The notes beneath the pieces were generated by a model. That model ran no database searches. It was not told where the DNA came from and was given only the letters and a program-made list of their open reading frames with translations. Both the position numbers and the translations under genes were made by a program. This document shows positions 33,602 to 44,195 of a DNA stretch of 64,000 bases, in pieces. Origin of the DNA: JAGVPT01 sp035505655 (GTDB lineage Bacteria; Bacteroidota; Ignavibacteria; UBA10030; UBA8401). The first letter of the stretch is position 1. Every line of letters begins with the position of its first letter. The stretch spans positions 1 through 64,000 of the forward strand of contig DATJQP010000105.1 in assembly GCA_035505655.1 (NCBI GenBank), read 5' to 3'.

Positions 33602-35158
33602 CTACACTGCCGCTGACTCCGCTTTCGCCTCGGCGTTCTGCTGGCGCCTGAAGCGTGCGGTCGAAGCATGATTGATCGCGTTGAGGTACGCCTTCACGCT
33701 CCCGGTGATGACGTCGGTGCTCGCGGAGCGCCCGTTGAAGACGTAGCCGTCGATGGCGATCTTCACGAAGACCTCGCCGATCGCGTCGTGTCCCCACGAA
33801 ACCGATTTGATCGAGTAGTCAAGGAGCTGTCCGCTGATCCCGGTGATCCGTTCGATCGCCCGGTACGCCGCGTCGACCGGGCCGTCCCCGGTGGCGGAAT
33901 CCTGCAGTATTTCATCGTTGCGCTTCAGACCGACCATGGCGGTCGGAACGACATTGAGACCGCTCGTCACCTGAAGGTTCTCAAGAGTATAGAGCGAACT
34001 CATCGAAGAGACTTCGTCCTCGAGAATGGCGATAAGGTCGTCGTCGAAAACCTCTTTCTTCTCATCGGCGATCTTCGTGAAGAGTTTGTAGGCGGCATCG
34101 AGCTCTTCCGTCGACAGCTCGTAGCCAAGCTCGCTGTAGCGCTGTTTCAGTGCGTGCCGCCCCGAATGCTTCCCGAGAACGAGGGTGCTGTGCTTGATGC
34201 CGATCGACTGCGGTGTCATGATCTCGTACGTGAGCGGGTTTTTCAGGACGCCGTCCTGATGAATTCCCGCCTCATGGGCGAAGGCGTTCTCCCCGACGAC
34301 CGCCTTGTTCCTCTGGACGTGCATCCCGGTGAGTGTCGTGAGAAGACGGCTCGTCTTGTAGATCTCCTCGGGGTTGACGTTCGTCTCGAACCCGAGCTTC
34401 TCGTGCCGGGTCTTGATCGCCATCGCAATCTCCTCGAGCGAGGCGTTCCCCGCCCGTTCGCCGATCCCGTTGATCGTGCATTCCACCTGCCGCGCGCCGT
34501 TCGCGATCCCCGCGAGGGAGTTCGCCACCGCGAGACCGAGGTCGTCATGACAGTGGACGCTCACCGTGGCCTTCGAAATATTCGGCACTCTCTCGATGAG
34601 GGTGCGGATGATCTTTCCGTACTCGTCGGGGATGGAATACCCCACGGTATCGGGGATGTTGACAACCGTCGCTCCCTCGGCGATGACCGCTTCGAGAATC
34701 TGGCAGAGGTATCCGATGTCGCTCCGCGATCCGTCCTCGCACGAGAACTCGACCTCCTCGCAGTACGACTTGGCGCGCCGCACGGCCTTCACGGCGTCGT
34801 CGAGAACCTGTTCCCGCGTCTTCCGGAGCTTGTATTTGAGATGGATGTCCGAGGTTGCGATGAAGGTGTGGATGCGGGGTTTGGAGGCGGGCTTGAGGGC
34901 CTCCCATGCTCGATCGATGTCCGCAATGGTCGCCCTGCTGAGCGCCGCAACCGAGCAGCCCTTCACCTGCTTCGCGATCTCCCTCACCGACTCGAAGTCG
35001 CCGTCCGATGCGATCGGGAAGCCGGCCTCGATGACGTCCACCTGGAGCCGCTCCAGCTGGCGGGCCATTCTGATTTTTTCTTCGAAGTTCATGCTGCACC
35101 CCGGCGATTGTTCACCGTCGCGGAGGGTGGTGTCAAAGACGAATATTTTCTGGCTCAT
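33602..35158 (-). CDS. leuA: 2-isopropylmalate synthase
   Basis: A 518-residue enzyme that condenses acetyl-CoA with 2-oxoisovalerate, first committed step of leucine. The N-terminal TIM barrel has FDTTLRDGEQSPGCSMN and the metal-binding VSVHCHDDLGLAVANSLAG, with GIGERAGNASLEEIAMAI. The C-terminal LeuA dimerisation/regulatory domain starts near residue 390. I chose ATG 35158 because a GAGG ribosome site precedes it and the upstream nine residues are not part of the fold. Leucine feedback is expected. Confidence 0.96.
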   Translation of the reverse strand: MSQKIFVFDTTLRDGEQSPGCSMNFEEKIRMARQLERLQVDVIEAGFPIASDGDFESVREIAKQVKGCSVAALSRATIADIDRAWEALKPASKPRIHTFIATSDIHLKYKLRKTREQVLDDAVKAVRRAKSYCEEVEFSCEDGSRSDIGYLCQILEAVIAEGATVVNIPDTVGYSIPDEYGKIIRTLIERVPNISKATVSVHCHDDLGLAVANSLAGIANGARQVECTINGIGERAGNASLEEIAMAIKTRHEKLGFETNVNPEEIYKTSRLLTTLTGMHVQRNKAVVGENAFAHEAGIHQDGVLKNPLTYEIMTPQSIGIKHSTLVLGKHSGRHALKQRYSELGYELSTEELDAAYKLFTKIADEKKEVFDDDLIAILEDEVSSMSSLYTLENLQVTSGLNVVPTAMVGLKRNDEILQDSATGDGPVDAAYRAIERITGISGQLLDYSIKSVSWGHDAIGEVFVKIAIDGYVFNGRSASTDVITGSVKAYLNAINHASTARFRRQQNAEAKAESAAV

Positions 35159-35242
35159 ACGTGCCTCGTGTTCTGTAATCTGCAATCGATGTGAATGAAG
35201 CGGTCGCCGGCGCGGGTTGGCGCAGGAGATCCGGTTCGTGTG

Positions 35243-36259
<1,017 letters not shown>

Positions 36260-36314
36260 ACGCGGGACCTCATCTCTTCTGCGGTGAGGGGCATGGTCAC
36301 TGAAACGGAGACGA

Positions 36315-37889
36315 TCACTTCTGTCCTCCTTTCAGCAGATGGTAGCTGAGACTGTCGACGAGCGCCTTCCAGCTCGCTTCGATGACGTCCGGCGAAACGC
36401 CGACGGTATTCCACGAATCGCTGCCGTTCTGCGTCTCGATAAGGACCCGCACCTTCGCCTCCGTGGCATTCTGGCTGTCGAGGACGCGGACCTTGTAGTC
36501 CGTGAGTTTGATCTGGGAGAGCTGGGGATAAAATCGTTCGAGGGCTTTGCGGAGTGCGCGGTCGAGGGCGTTGACGGGGCCCGCTCCTTCCGCGGCGGCG
36601 AGCTCGCTCTGGTTTCCTACGCGTACTTTGATGATCGCCTCAGAATGAGGCTGCGCCTCGTACGACTCTTTATGGATGATGACCTTGAACCCTTCCAGCT
36701 CGAAAAACTCCTTGAACTGCTTCGTCTTCTTTTTCACGAGGAGCTCGAACGATCCTTCCGCATCTTCGTACTGGTAGCCGTAATGCTCGAGGTCTTTCAG
36801 CTCTTCGACAATGTTCTGCACCTCCGGCGACTTGTCGTCGATGTTGATGCCAAGCTCCTTCGCCTTGTAGAGGACGTTGCTCCTGCCGGAAAGGTCGGAG
36901 ATGAGAACTCTTCTCACGTTCCCGACTTCTTCGGGGCAGATGTGTTCGTAGGTGGCGGGAGCCTTCATGACGGCGCTGACGTGGACGCCCCCTTTGTGGG
37001 CAAACGCGCTCTCTCCGACGTAGGCGAGGCTCTTGCGATGCGTGAGGTTTGCGAGCTCACTGACGTAGTGCGAGAGCTGGGTGAGGGATTTCAATCCGTC
37101 CCCGTCGACGCACCGGTAGCCGAGTTTCATCTGGAGGTTCGGGATGATGGAGCAGAGGTTCGCATTTCCGCAGCGCTCTCCGTAGCCGTTCATCGTTCCC
37201 TGGACGTGGACGCAGCCGTTCTGGATCGCCGCGATCGCGTTGGCGACAGCAACCTCGGAATCGTTATGGGTGTGGATCCCGAGAGGGGCTTTCATCCGCC
37301 GCTTCACCTCCCGCACGATTTCCCCCAGCTCGTCCGTGAGGGTTCCGCCGTTTGTGTCACAGAGAACGATGACGTCCGCTCCTGCCCTCTGCGCCGCCTC
37401 CAGCGTTTTGATCGCGTACTCTTTGTCCGATTTGTAGCCGTCGAAGAAATGCTCGGCGTCGTAGACGACTTCCTTCCCGTGGTCTTTGAGATATTTCACC
37501 GAGTCGGCGATGATGTCGAGGTTCTCTTCGAGGGAGATGTGGAGAGCCTCCTTCACGTGAAGGAGCCATGTCTTCCCGAAGATCGTGACAACGGGTGTCT
37601 GGGCGTCGAGAAGCGCCTTGATGTTCGCGTCTTCGCCGACTGGATTCTTTGCCCTCCGGGTGCTGCCGAAGGCGGCGAGTTTCGCATGGGAGAAGCGGAT
37701 GCCCCGGGCGCGCTCGAAGAACTCCATGTCTTTCGGGTTCGAGCCGGGCCAGCCCCCTTCGACATAGTCAATCCCGAACGCGTCGAGCCGCTTCGCGATC
37801 TTCACCTTGTCGTCCGCGGAAAAGGCAACCTCTTCGCCCTGTGTCCCATCGCGGAGGGTGGTGTCGTATGTAGAGACTTTTTCTTTCAT
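36315..37889 (-). CDS. cimA: (R)-citramalate synthase
   Basis: A 524-residue LeuA-like enzyme that condenses acetyl-CoA with pyruvate, the threonine-independent route to 2-oxobutyrate and isoleucine. The CimA-type N terminus is TYDTTLRDGTQGEEVAFSAD, with DYVEGGWPGSNPKDMEFF, PLGIHTHNDSEVAVANAIAA and GYGERCGNANLCSII. The C-terminal regulatory domain is present. CimA and leuA share a fold but are clearly different paralogues. LeuC, LeuD and LeuB would process citramalate in the same cluster. Confidence 0.93.
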   Translation of the reverse strand: MKEKVSTYDTTLRDGTQGEEVAFSADDKVKIAKRLDAFGIDYVEGGWPGSNPKDMEFFERARGIRFSHAKLAAFGSTRRAKNPVGEDANIKALLDAQTPVVTIFGKTWLLHVKEALHISLEENLDIIADSVKYLKDHGKEVVYDAEHFFDGYKSDKEYAIKTLEAAQRAGADVIVLCDTNGGTLTDELGEIVREVKRRMKAPLGIHTHNDSEVAVANAIAAIQNGCVHVQGTMNGYGERCGNANLCSIIPNLQMKLGYRCVDGDGLKSLTQLSHYVSELANLTHRKSLAYVGESAFAHKGGVHVSAVMKAPATYEHICPEEVGNVRRVLISDLSGRSNVLYKAKELGINIDDKSPEVQNIVEELKDLEHYGYQYEDAEGSFELLVKKKTKQFKEFFELEGFKVIIHKESYEAQPHSEAIIKVRVGNQSELAAAEGAGPVNALDRALRKALERFYPQLSQIKLTDYKVRVLDSQNATEAKVRVLIETQNGSDSWNTVGVSPDVIEASWKALVDSLSYHLLKGGQK

Positions 37890-37904
37890 GATTCCAGCGA
37901 AGTA

Positions 37905-38015
37905 AGATGAAAGATCAAAACTTAAAAAGGAAAAATGAGATCAGAAATCAAAGGGGCCGTGCGAAAGAACTCTTGCTCTTTGCTCTTTGCTCTTCGATTT
38001 TTCCTCTTGATACAC
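37905..38015. repeat. low-complexity intergenic tract between ilvC and cimA
   Basis: A purine-rich half (AAAGATCAAAACTTAAAAAG) is followed by a pyrimidine-rich half with three CTCTTTG units. The two halves are imperfectly self-complementary, and the motif family (GATCAAA, TGCTCTTTG) also occurs near 21.1 and 21.3 kb. Confidence 0.5.
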
Positions 38016-38023
38016 TGCCCCCG

Positions 38024-39082
38024 TCATTGTTTCTTCCAGTTCTCGGGCCTCAGGCTTCTCACCGCCGCTCCCGCCCGCCACATCTCGGAGTTCTTCCAGA
38101 CGTTGAGTTCCCCTGTGAGCTTCTCGCGGTAGTCGGGAGCCCCGCACGTCTCAAGGACCCTTCGCGTTTCGACTCCTTCTTCCACATCCCGATACAGAAG
38201 CTCGAAGAGGGGTTTCGTCGCCGCCTCGAACTTCTTCGACCAGTCGAGCGCTCCACGCTGCGCCGTCGTACTGCAAGCGGCAAACATCCAGTCCATCCCG
38301 TTTGCCCCGACCAGCGGATAAAGGCTCTGCGTTGCCTCCTCGACCGTTTCGTTGAAAGCCTCGCTCGGCGTATGTCCCTTCGACCTGAGGACGTCGTACT
38401 GCGCCTTCATGATGCCGGCGATCGCGCCCATGAGGACGCCCCGCTCGCCGGTGAGGTCGCTGATGACTTCTCGTTCAAATGTCGTCGGAAAGAGATACCC
38501 GGAGCCGATTGCTATTCCGCACGCAAGAGCTCTCTCACGCGCACGCCCCGTCGCGTCTTGATACACTGCGAAGCTCGCGTTGATGCCGCTCCCGGCAAGA
38601 TAGTTCGACCGCACCGTTCTCCCCGATCCCTTCGGGGCGACAAGGACGACGTCGACATCCTGCGGGGGAACAACGTTCGTCTGGTCTTTGAACACAATCG
38701 AGAACCCGTGCGAGAAGTAGAGCGCCTGCCCTTTTTTCATATGCTTTTTCACGAGCGGCCATTGCTCCTTCTGCCCGGCGTCGGAGAGGAGAAACTGGAT
38801 GATCGTCGCCTTGTCGACCGCCTCTTCGATTTTCGGGAAGAGGTTCTTTCCCTCCACCCAGCCGTCTTTCACGGCGTCATCCCATCCCTTCCCTCCTTTT
38901 CGCTGACCGACGATGACGTTGATCCCGGCATCCCGCATGTTCAGCGATTGGCCGTACCCCTGCGGACCGTAGCCGAGAATTGCGACGACTTCATTCTTAA
39001 GAACATCTTTTGCCTTTGAGAGCGGAAATTCCTCGCGCGTGACAACCTCTTCCTTCACTCCGCCGAAATCTATTGTGGCCAT
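38024..39082 (-). CDS. ilvC: ketol-acid reductoisomerase (NADP+)
   Basis: A 352-residue enzyme that isomerises and reduces acetolactate or acetohydroxybutyrate, second common step for Val, Leu and Ile. The nucleotide-binding motif is AILGYGPQGYGQSLNMRDAG near residue 33, followed by VIVGQRKGGKGW; the catalytic domain has YVAPKG-like VLVAPKGSGRTVRSNYLAGSG, DLTGERGVLMGAI and EAFNETVEEATQSLYPLVG. It starts 18 bases after gltB ends and lies between gltB and cimA. Confidence 0.96.
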   Translation of the reverse strand: MATIDFGGVKEEVVTREEFPLSKAKDVLKNEVVAILGYGPQGYGQSLNMRDAGINVIVGQRKGGKGWDDAVKDGWVEGKNLFPKIEEAVDKATIIQFLLSDAGQKEQWPLVKKHMKKGQALYFSHGFSIVFKDQTNVVPPQDVDVVLVAPKGSGRTVRSNYLAGSGINASFAVYQDATGRARERALACGIAIGSGYLFPTTFEREVISDLTGERGVLMGAIAGIMKAQYDVLRSKGHTPSEAFNETVEEATQSLYPLVGANGMDWMFAACSTTAQRGALDWSKKFEAATKPLFELLYRDVEEGVETRRVLETCGAPDYREKLTGELNVWKNSEMWRAGAAVRSLRPENWKKQ

Positions 39083-39100
39083 GATGAAAATGCCTCTCGC

Positions 39101-42100
39101 TTAGTGTTTTTGATCGACTGTTTCTTCCGGTTCCTGTTCCTTTGAGACATCGAGCGCTTTGTTCACTTCCGAGATCTTCTGGAGGTTCGAGAACGGAGTC
39201 ACCTTCCAGAACATGTACGAATATTCCTGCCATCCGTTGAGAATCTCGCGGGCCCGCTGGCTGTCGGTGAGCTCGAGATGCCGGTAGATGATCGACTGGA
39301 GAAATTTCACATCGTCGGTCTTCTCCAGCCTGCTGAGTCCGACGAGCTGTTTGTTATACCGCTCCTTGAAGTTCCCGTCGGCGTCGAAGACGTAGGCGAT
39401 GCCGCCGGTCATTCCCGCGCCGAAATTCTTCCCGGTGCTGCCGAGGACGACAACGGTCCCGTTCGTCATGTACTCGCATCCGTGATCGCCGACCCCCTCG
39501 ACAACCGCCAGGGCCCCGCTGTTACGGACGCAGAACCGTTCGCCGGCCCTGCCGCTCGCAAAGAGGGCTCCCCCCGTCGCGCCGTAGAGAACCGTGTTCC
39601 CGATGATAACGTCCTGCGCCGCCGTGGCACGGCCGAACTGGGGCATGATGACCACCTCTCCGCCGCTCATCCCCTTGGCGACATAATCGTTCGCCTCGCC
39701 GACGAGGACCATCCTGATCCCCTTGACAAGAAAGGCGCCGAAGCTTTGTCCCGCGCTTCCGTTGAACCGGAGCTCGATTGTCCCATCGGGAAAGCCGCCG
39801 TCTCCGTAAAGGTAGGCGATCTCTCCCGCGAGTTTCGTGCCGACCGACCTGTTCGTGTTGTTGATCTTGTAGTTCTTCACCACCGGACTCTTTTCCCTGA
39901 TCGCAACTTTCACGTCGAGGAGGATGGTGTCGTCGAGCGGTGAATCGGGTTTCTCCTTCCGCTGTTCCATCCTCTGGCGGCGCGAGCTCTTAAGATCCTT
40001 CGGCGCGAGAATCGACGAAAGATCGACAAGGTTCGCCTTCGGATGGTTCTCGAATGTCGCCTGGGTCAGGAGTTCCGTCCTGCCGATAATATCGCTCATC
40101 GAGGAGTATCCGAGCTGGGCAAGGATTTCCCGCACCTCGTTCGCGACCGATGTGAAGTAGTTGATGAGCATCTCCGGCTTCCCGTCGAAACGGGTACGGA
40201 GCGTCTCGTCCTGTGTCGCGATGCCGACGGGGCATGTGTTGAGATGGCACTGACGGACATACCGGCAGCCGATGGCGATAAGGGTCGCCGTTCCGAAATT
40301 GTATTCTTCCGCGCCGAGTATCGCGGCGATGACGATGTCCCGTCCTGTTTTCATCCCGCCGTCGGTCCGGAGTGTCACCCGGTCTCTCAGGCCGTTGAGG
40401 GTAAGGACCTGCTGCGCTTCTGAGACTCCAAGCTCCCAGCATCCCCCGGCGTTCTTCACCGAGCTGAGGGGCGACGCTCCCGTCCCTCCTTCGTGCCCGC
40501 TGATGAGGATAACGTCGGCATGGGCCTTCGCGACGCCCGCGGCAATGGTGCCGACGCCTGCCTCGGAAACGAGCTTCACGCATATTTTGGCGCGCGGGTT
40601 CACCTGTTTCAAATCATAGATGAGCTGGGCGAGATCTTCTATACTATAAATATCGTGGTGCGGCGGCGGCGAGATGAGCTGAACTCCCGGCGTCGCGCGC
40701 CGGAGCCTCGCGATGAGTCCCGAGACCTTGTGTCCCGGAAGCTGTCCCCCTTCGCCCGGCTTCGATCCCTGCGCCATCTTGATCTCGATCTCTTTCGCGC
40801 TGCCGAGGTACTCGGCCGTCACGCCGAACCGCGCCGAGGCGATCTGCTTGATCGCGCTGTTCGCGGAGTCGCCGTTCGGCCGGGGGCGGAACCTCGCCGG
40901 GTCTTCCCCGCCTTCCCCGGTATTGCTCTTTCCGCCGATCCGGTTCATCGCGATGGCGATCGTTTCGTGCGCCTCCGGCGAGAGCGAACCGAGAGACATC
41001 GCCGCCGTCGTGAAGCGTTTCAAAATATCTTCCGCGGGCTCGACATCCCGGAGCGGGATCGGCTTCCGTCCCGGCTTGAATGCCATAAGATCCTTCAACG
41101 CCACCGGGTCGTGCTCGTTGAGCGCGTGGGAGAGATGTTCGTAATCTTCCTTGCTCCCGGATTTCCGCAGCATCTGCATCGCGCGGAGCGCTTCGGGAGA
41201 CCACGCGTGGATTTCGCCGCTCTTCTTGAAACGGAAGGTCCCCTGGTCCTTGAGCTTCACCTCATTCTGCCCGTATGCCGCCGCATGGCGGGCGAGAGCT
41301 TCCCCGACGATCTCCTTGAGGCCGACTCCGCCGATCCGCGACGGTGTGTTCGTGAAGTAGGCGTCGATGACATCCTTCCCGATTCCCACCGCTTCGAAGA
41401 TCTGAGCCCCCCGGTAGCTCCCGAGAAGCGAGATCCCCATTTTCGACATGATCTTGAGGATGCCGCTCTCCACGGCAAGCTTGAAGTTCTTGAACGCCGT
41501 CTCCACGCTCAGCGTGCCGTCGCCCCGGATCTCCACGAGCCGCCGTATCGTTTCAAGCGCGAGGTACGGGTTGATGGCATTGACGCCGTACCCGATGAGG
41601 GTCGCGAAGTGGTGGATGTCCCGCGGCTCTGCCGTTTCAGTCACGACGCTGAGGCGGAGCCTCTTGTTCTTCCGGATCAGATGGTTGTGGACCGCTCCTG
41701 TGGCCAGCAACATCGGAAGCGGCACGTTCTGCGCGTCAACGCCGCGATCGCTGAGGATGACGAGGTACTTCCCTTCGTCGGCGGCCCGTTCGGCCTCCTC
41801 GCAAAGTTCCTCAAGTTTCTTCTCCGCCTCCTGAACGCCCGCGCTGAGCGGAATGAGGGTCGAGAGGGTCACCGCCTGAAATGCCCTCTCCTCGAGAGTG
41901 CGGAGTGTTTCGAGCTCGTTATCGAAGAGGAACGGACTGTTGATCTGCACCTGCTTGGCGTGCTCGGGAGTCTCGCCGAACCAGTTCCGCCGTGCGCCGA
42001 GCTTTCCTGTGAGCGACATGACAAGCTTCTCGCGGATCGGGTCGATCGGCGGGTTCGTCACCTGCGCGAATTGCTGCGTGAAGTACGACGAGAGGAGCTT

Positions 42101-43648
42101 CGGCTGTCGCGAGAGGACCGCCAGCGGGGCGTCGTCCCCCATCGATCCGACCGGTTCCTTTCCCTCCTCCATCATCGGCGGGAAAATCAGGTTCAGCTCC
42201 TCGGAGCTGTATCCGAAGCACAACTGGAGGCGAAGCGTCTCCTCCGCCGACAGCACTCCCTTCGGCATCGGCTCGGTCGTCATGTGATCGTGGAGCCGGA
42301 GGAGGTTCTCGCTCACCCACTTTGCATAGGGACGCTGGAGCGCGAGCTCGCGCTTGATGTCGAGGTCCTTGAGGAGTACGCCCCGCTCCGTATCGACCGC
42401 GATCATCTGTCCCGGGCCGAGTCTCCCCTTCTTCACCACCGTGGCGTCGTCCATGTCGACCGGGCCGACCTCGGAACCGACGACGATGAGCCCGTCGCTG
42501 GTGATCTTGTAGCGACATGGGCGGAGACCGTTCCGGTCGAGCGATGCCGCCACCGTCACGCCATCGCTGAAAATGAGCGCGGCCGGACCGTCCCATGGCT
42601 CGCTGAAACATTCATGGTATTCGAAAAAGGCGCGGACCGCAGGATCGACGCGGTACGAGGAGTTCCATGCCTCCGGGACGAGCATGAGCATCGCGTGGAG
42701 GATACTCCGCCCGGAGAGGGTCAGAGCTTCGAGGGCGTTGTCGACGTTCGCGGAGTCGCTGGCGTTCGCCGAAAGGATCGGTTTGAGGTAGTCGATGTCG
42801 TCGCGCCAGAATGTCGATTCAAGCTCGGCTTCCCGTGCCTTCGTCCAGTTCCGGTTCCCCTGGATCGTGTTGATCTCGCCGTTGTGCCCGAGCATCCTGA
42901 ACGGGTGCGCGAGCTCCCAGCGCGGAAACGTGTTCGTGCTGAAGCGCTGATGGAAAATCGCGAGGGCGGTCTCATACTCCGGGGACTGAAGGTCGGGGTA
43001 GAACTTGTCGAGCGTCAGGGGCGTGATGAGTCCCTTGTAGACGATCGTCCTGCTGGAAAACGAGGCGGCGTAAAAATTGTCGATCGACGCCTTCTTGATC
43101 TCCTTCTCGATTTCGCGTCTCGATATATAGAGGGTCCGCTCGAACTCCGCCGGGTTAAGGTGCTGCGGTCTTCCGATGAGAACCTGCCGGATATTCGGCT
43201 GTGTCGCCGCGGCTTTGTCCCCGAGGTACGAGGAGTCGGTCGGAACGATCCTCCAGCCGAGGAAACGAAGCTCCCTCTTCGAGATGACCGCCTCGACCGT
43301 CGCCTTGCAGACGGCGAATGCGTGTTCGGTCATGTGCGGCATGAAGAGCATTCCCACCGCGAGGTCGTTTTCTCCCTGGACCTGGGAGGCCAGCTCCGGG
43401 ACCGCCGAGAGAAAGAACTTCAGCGGGATCTGGGTGAGGATCCCGGCCCCGTCCCCGGTCTGGGCGTCGGCATCAACCGCGCCGCGGTGCGTGACGTTGC
43501 ATGCCGCCCTGAGGGCGCGCCTGAGAATCTTGTTGCTTTTCGTTCCCGAAATGTTCGCCACGAAACCCGTGCCGCAGGCGTCGTGCTCGAAGCGCGGGTC
43601 GTAGAGCGGAAAGCGGGCCCGTAGGTCCTTCTCGTCCTGCTGCGTCAT
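39101..43648 (-). CDS. gltB: glutamate synthase large subunit
   Basis: A 1515-residue GOGAT alpha subunit that moves the glutamine amide to 2-oxoglutarate. The glutaminase Cys is Cys25 (FEHDACGTGF) after a cleavable 24-residue propeptide. The FMN/synthase domain lies at about 850-1200 with PPHHDIYSIEDLAQLIYDLK, the [3Fe-4S] cysteines are in GCRYVRQCHLNTCPVGIATQ, and the beta-helix GXGXG domain forms the C terminus. ATG 43648 overlaps the ilvN stop (TGATG). No gltD is adjacent; a GltD-like protein occurs at 58292 beside an NfnA subunit. Glutamate is the amino donor for all the branched-chain products made here. Confidence 0.95.
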   Translation of the reverse strand: MTQQDEKDLRARFPLYDPRFEHDACGTGFVANISGTKSNKILRRALRAACNVTHRGAVDADAQTGDGAGILTQIPLKFFLSAVPELASQVQGENDLAVGMLFMPHMTEHAFAVCKATVEAVISKRELRFLGWRIVPTDSSYLGDKAAATQPNIRQVLIGRPQHLNPAEFERTLYISRREIEKEIKKASIDNFYAASFSSRTIVYKGLITPLTLDKFYPDLQSPEYETALAIFHQRFSTNTFPRWELAHPFRMLGHNGEINTIQGNRNWTKAREAELESTFWRDDIDYLKPILSANASDSANVDNALEALTLSGRSILHAMLMLVPEAWNSSYRVDPAVRAFFEYHECFSEPWDGPAALIFSDGVTVAASLDRNGLRPCRYKITSDGLIVVGSEVGPVDMDDATVVKKGRLGPGQMIAVDTERGVLLKDLDIKRELALQRPYAKWVSENLLRLHDHMTTEPMPKGVLSAEETLRLQLCFGYSSEELNLIFPPMMEEGKEPVGSMGDDAPLAVLSRQPKLLSSYFTQQFAQVTNPPIDPIREKLVMSLTGKLGARRNWFGETPEHAKQVQINSPFLFDNELETLRTLEERAFQAVTLSTLIPLSAGVQEAEKKLEELCEEAERAADEGKYLVILSDRGVDAQNVPLPMLLATGAVHNHLIRKNKRLRLSVVTETAEPRDIHHFATLIGYGVNAINPYLALETIRRLVEIRGDGTLSVETAFKNFKLAVESGILKIMSKMGISLLGSYRGAQIFEAVGIGKDVIDAYFTNTPSRIGGVGLKEIVGEALARHAAAYGQNEVKLKDQGTFRFKKSGEIHAWSPEALRAMQMLRKSGSKEDYEHLSHALNEHDPVALKDLMAFKPGRKPIPLRDVEPAEDILKRFTTAAMSLGSLSPEAHETIAIAMNRIGGKSNTGEGGEDPARFRPRPNGDSANSAIKQIASARFGVTAEYLGSAKEIEIKMAQGSKPGEGGQLPGHKVSGLIARLRRATPGVQLISPPPHHDIYSIEDLAQLIYDLKQVNPRAKICVKLVSEAGVGTIAAGVAKAHADVILISGHEGGTGASPLSSVKNAGGCWELGVSEAQQVLTLNGLRDRVTLRTDGGMKTGRDIVIAAILGAEEYNFGTATLIAIGCRYVRQCHLNTCPVGIATQDETLRTRFDGKPEMLINYFTSVANEVREILAQLGYSSMSDIIGRTELLTQATFENHPKANLVDLSSILAPKDLKSSRRQRMEQRKEKPDSPLDDTILLDVKVAIREKSPVVKNYKINNTNRSVGTKLAGEIAYLYGDGGFPDGTIELRFNGSAGQSFGAFLVKGIRMVLVGEANDYVAKGMSGGEVVIMPQFGRATAAQDVIIGNTVLYGATGGALFASGRAGERFCVRNSGALAVVEGVGDHGCEYMTNGTVVVLGSTGKNFGAGMTGGIAYVFDADGNFKERYNKQLVGLSRLEKTDDVKFLQSIIYRHLELTDSQRAREILNGWQEYSYMFWKVTPFSNLQKISEVNKALDVSKEQEPEETVDQKH

Positions 43649-44190
43649 CAATTGACCTCTCCTTGAAATTCCCTCTTCAGCGCTACTCTCCCGGTCCGTG
43701 CCATCTCCTTGATGACGAACGGCTTCAGCATTTTGATGATCGCGTCGATCTTCTGTTGTCCTCCGACCGCTTCGATCGTGACGGTCTTCGGGCTGATGTC
43801 GATGATCTTCGCGCGGAAGATCTCGGCGATCTGCATGATCTCCGACCTCGTCTCCGGCGTCGTCTGCACCTTGATGAGGGCGAGGTCGCGCTCGACAAAA
43901 CTCTCGTACGTCAGGTCGGTCACCTTCAGGGTGTCGATGAGCTTGTTGAGCTGCTTGATGATCTGCTCGATGATCGCATCGTCCCCGCGGGTCATGATCG
44001 TCATCCTCGAGACCGAGTCGTCCTCCGTTGGGCCGACGGTGAGGCTGTCGATGTTGTATCCCTTCGCGGAGAAGAGTCCGGCAATCCTGTTGAAGGCTCC
44101 GAACTTGTTCTCCACGAGGAGGGAGATCGTGTGCTGCTTTGACAATGCGGTGCCGGCTTTTTCCTCGACTTCTTCTGTGATCGTTGCCAT
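43648..44190 (-). CDS. ilvN: acetolactate synthase small (regulatory) subunit
   Basis: A 180-residue regulatory subunit, usually conferring valine feedback on IlvB. The ACT domain is at the N terminus (HTISLLVENKFGAFNRIAGL, then FSAKGYNIDSLTVGPTEDDS) and is followed by the ALS_ss_C domain. An AAAGGA site eight bases before ATG 44190 favours that start; the ATG at 44199 overlaps the ilvB stop (ATGA) and would add three residues. The longer reading frame to 44520 is a shadow of ilvB. Confidence 0.93.
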   Translation of the reverse strand: MATITEEVEEKAGTALSKQHTISLLVENKFGAFNRIAGLFSAKGYNIDSLTVGPTEDDSVSRMTIMTRGDDAIIEQIIKQLNKLIDTLKVTDLTYESFVERDLALIKVQTTPETRSEIMQIAEIFRAKIIDISPKTVTIEAVGGQQKIDAIIKMLKPFVIKEMARTGRVALKREFQGEVN

Positions 44191-44195
44191 TACTG

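Noticed and set aside
40493..43624. 1043-residue ORF on the plus strand opposite gltB
   Set aside because: It lies entirely antisense to a highly conserved gene. The translation is Arg/Asp/Val-rich composition typical of GC-rich shadow frames, with no domain motif.
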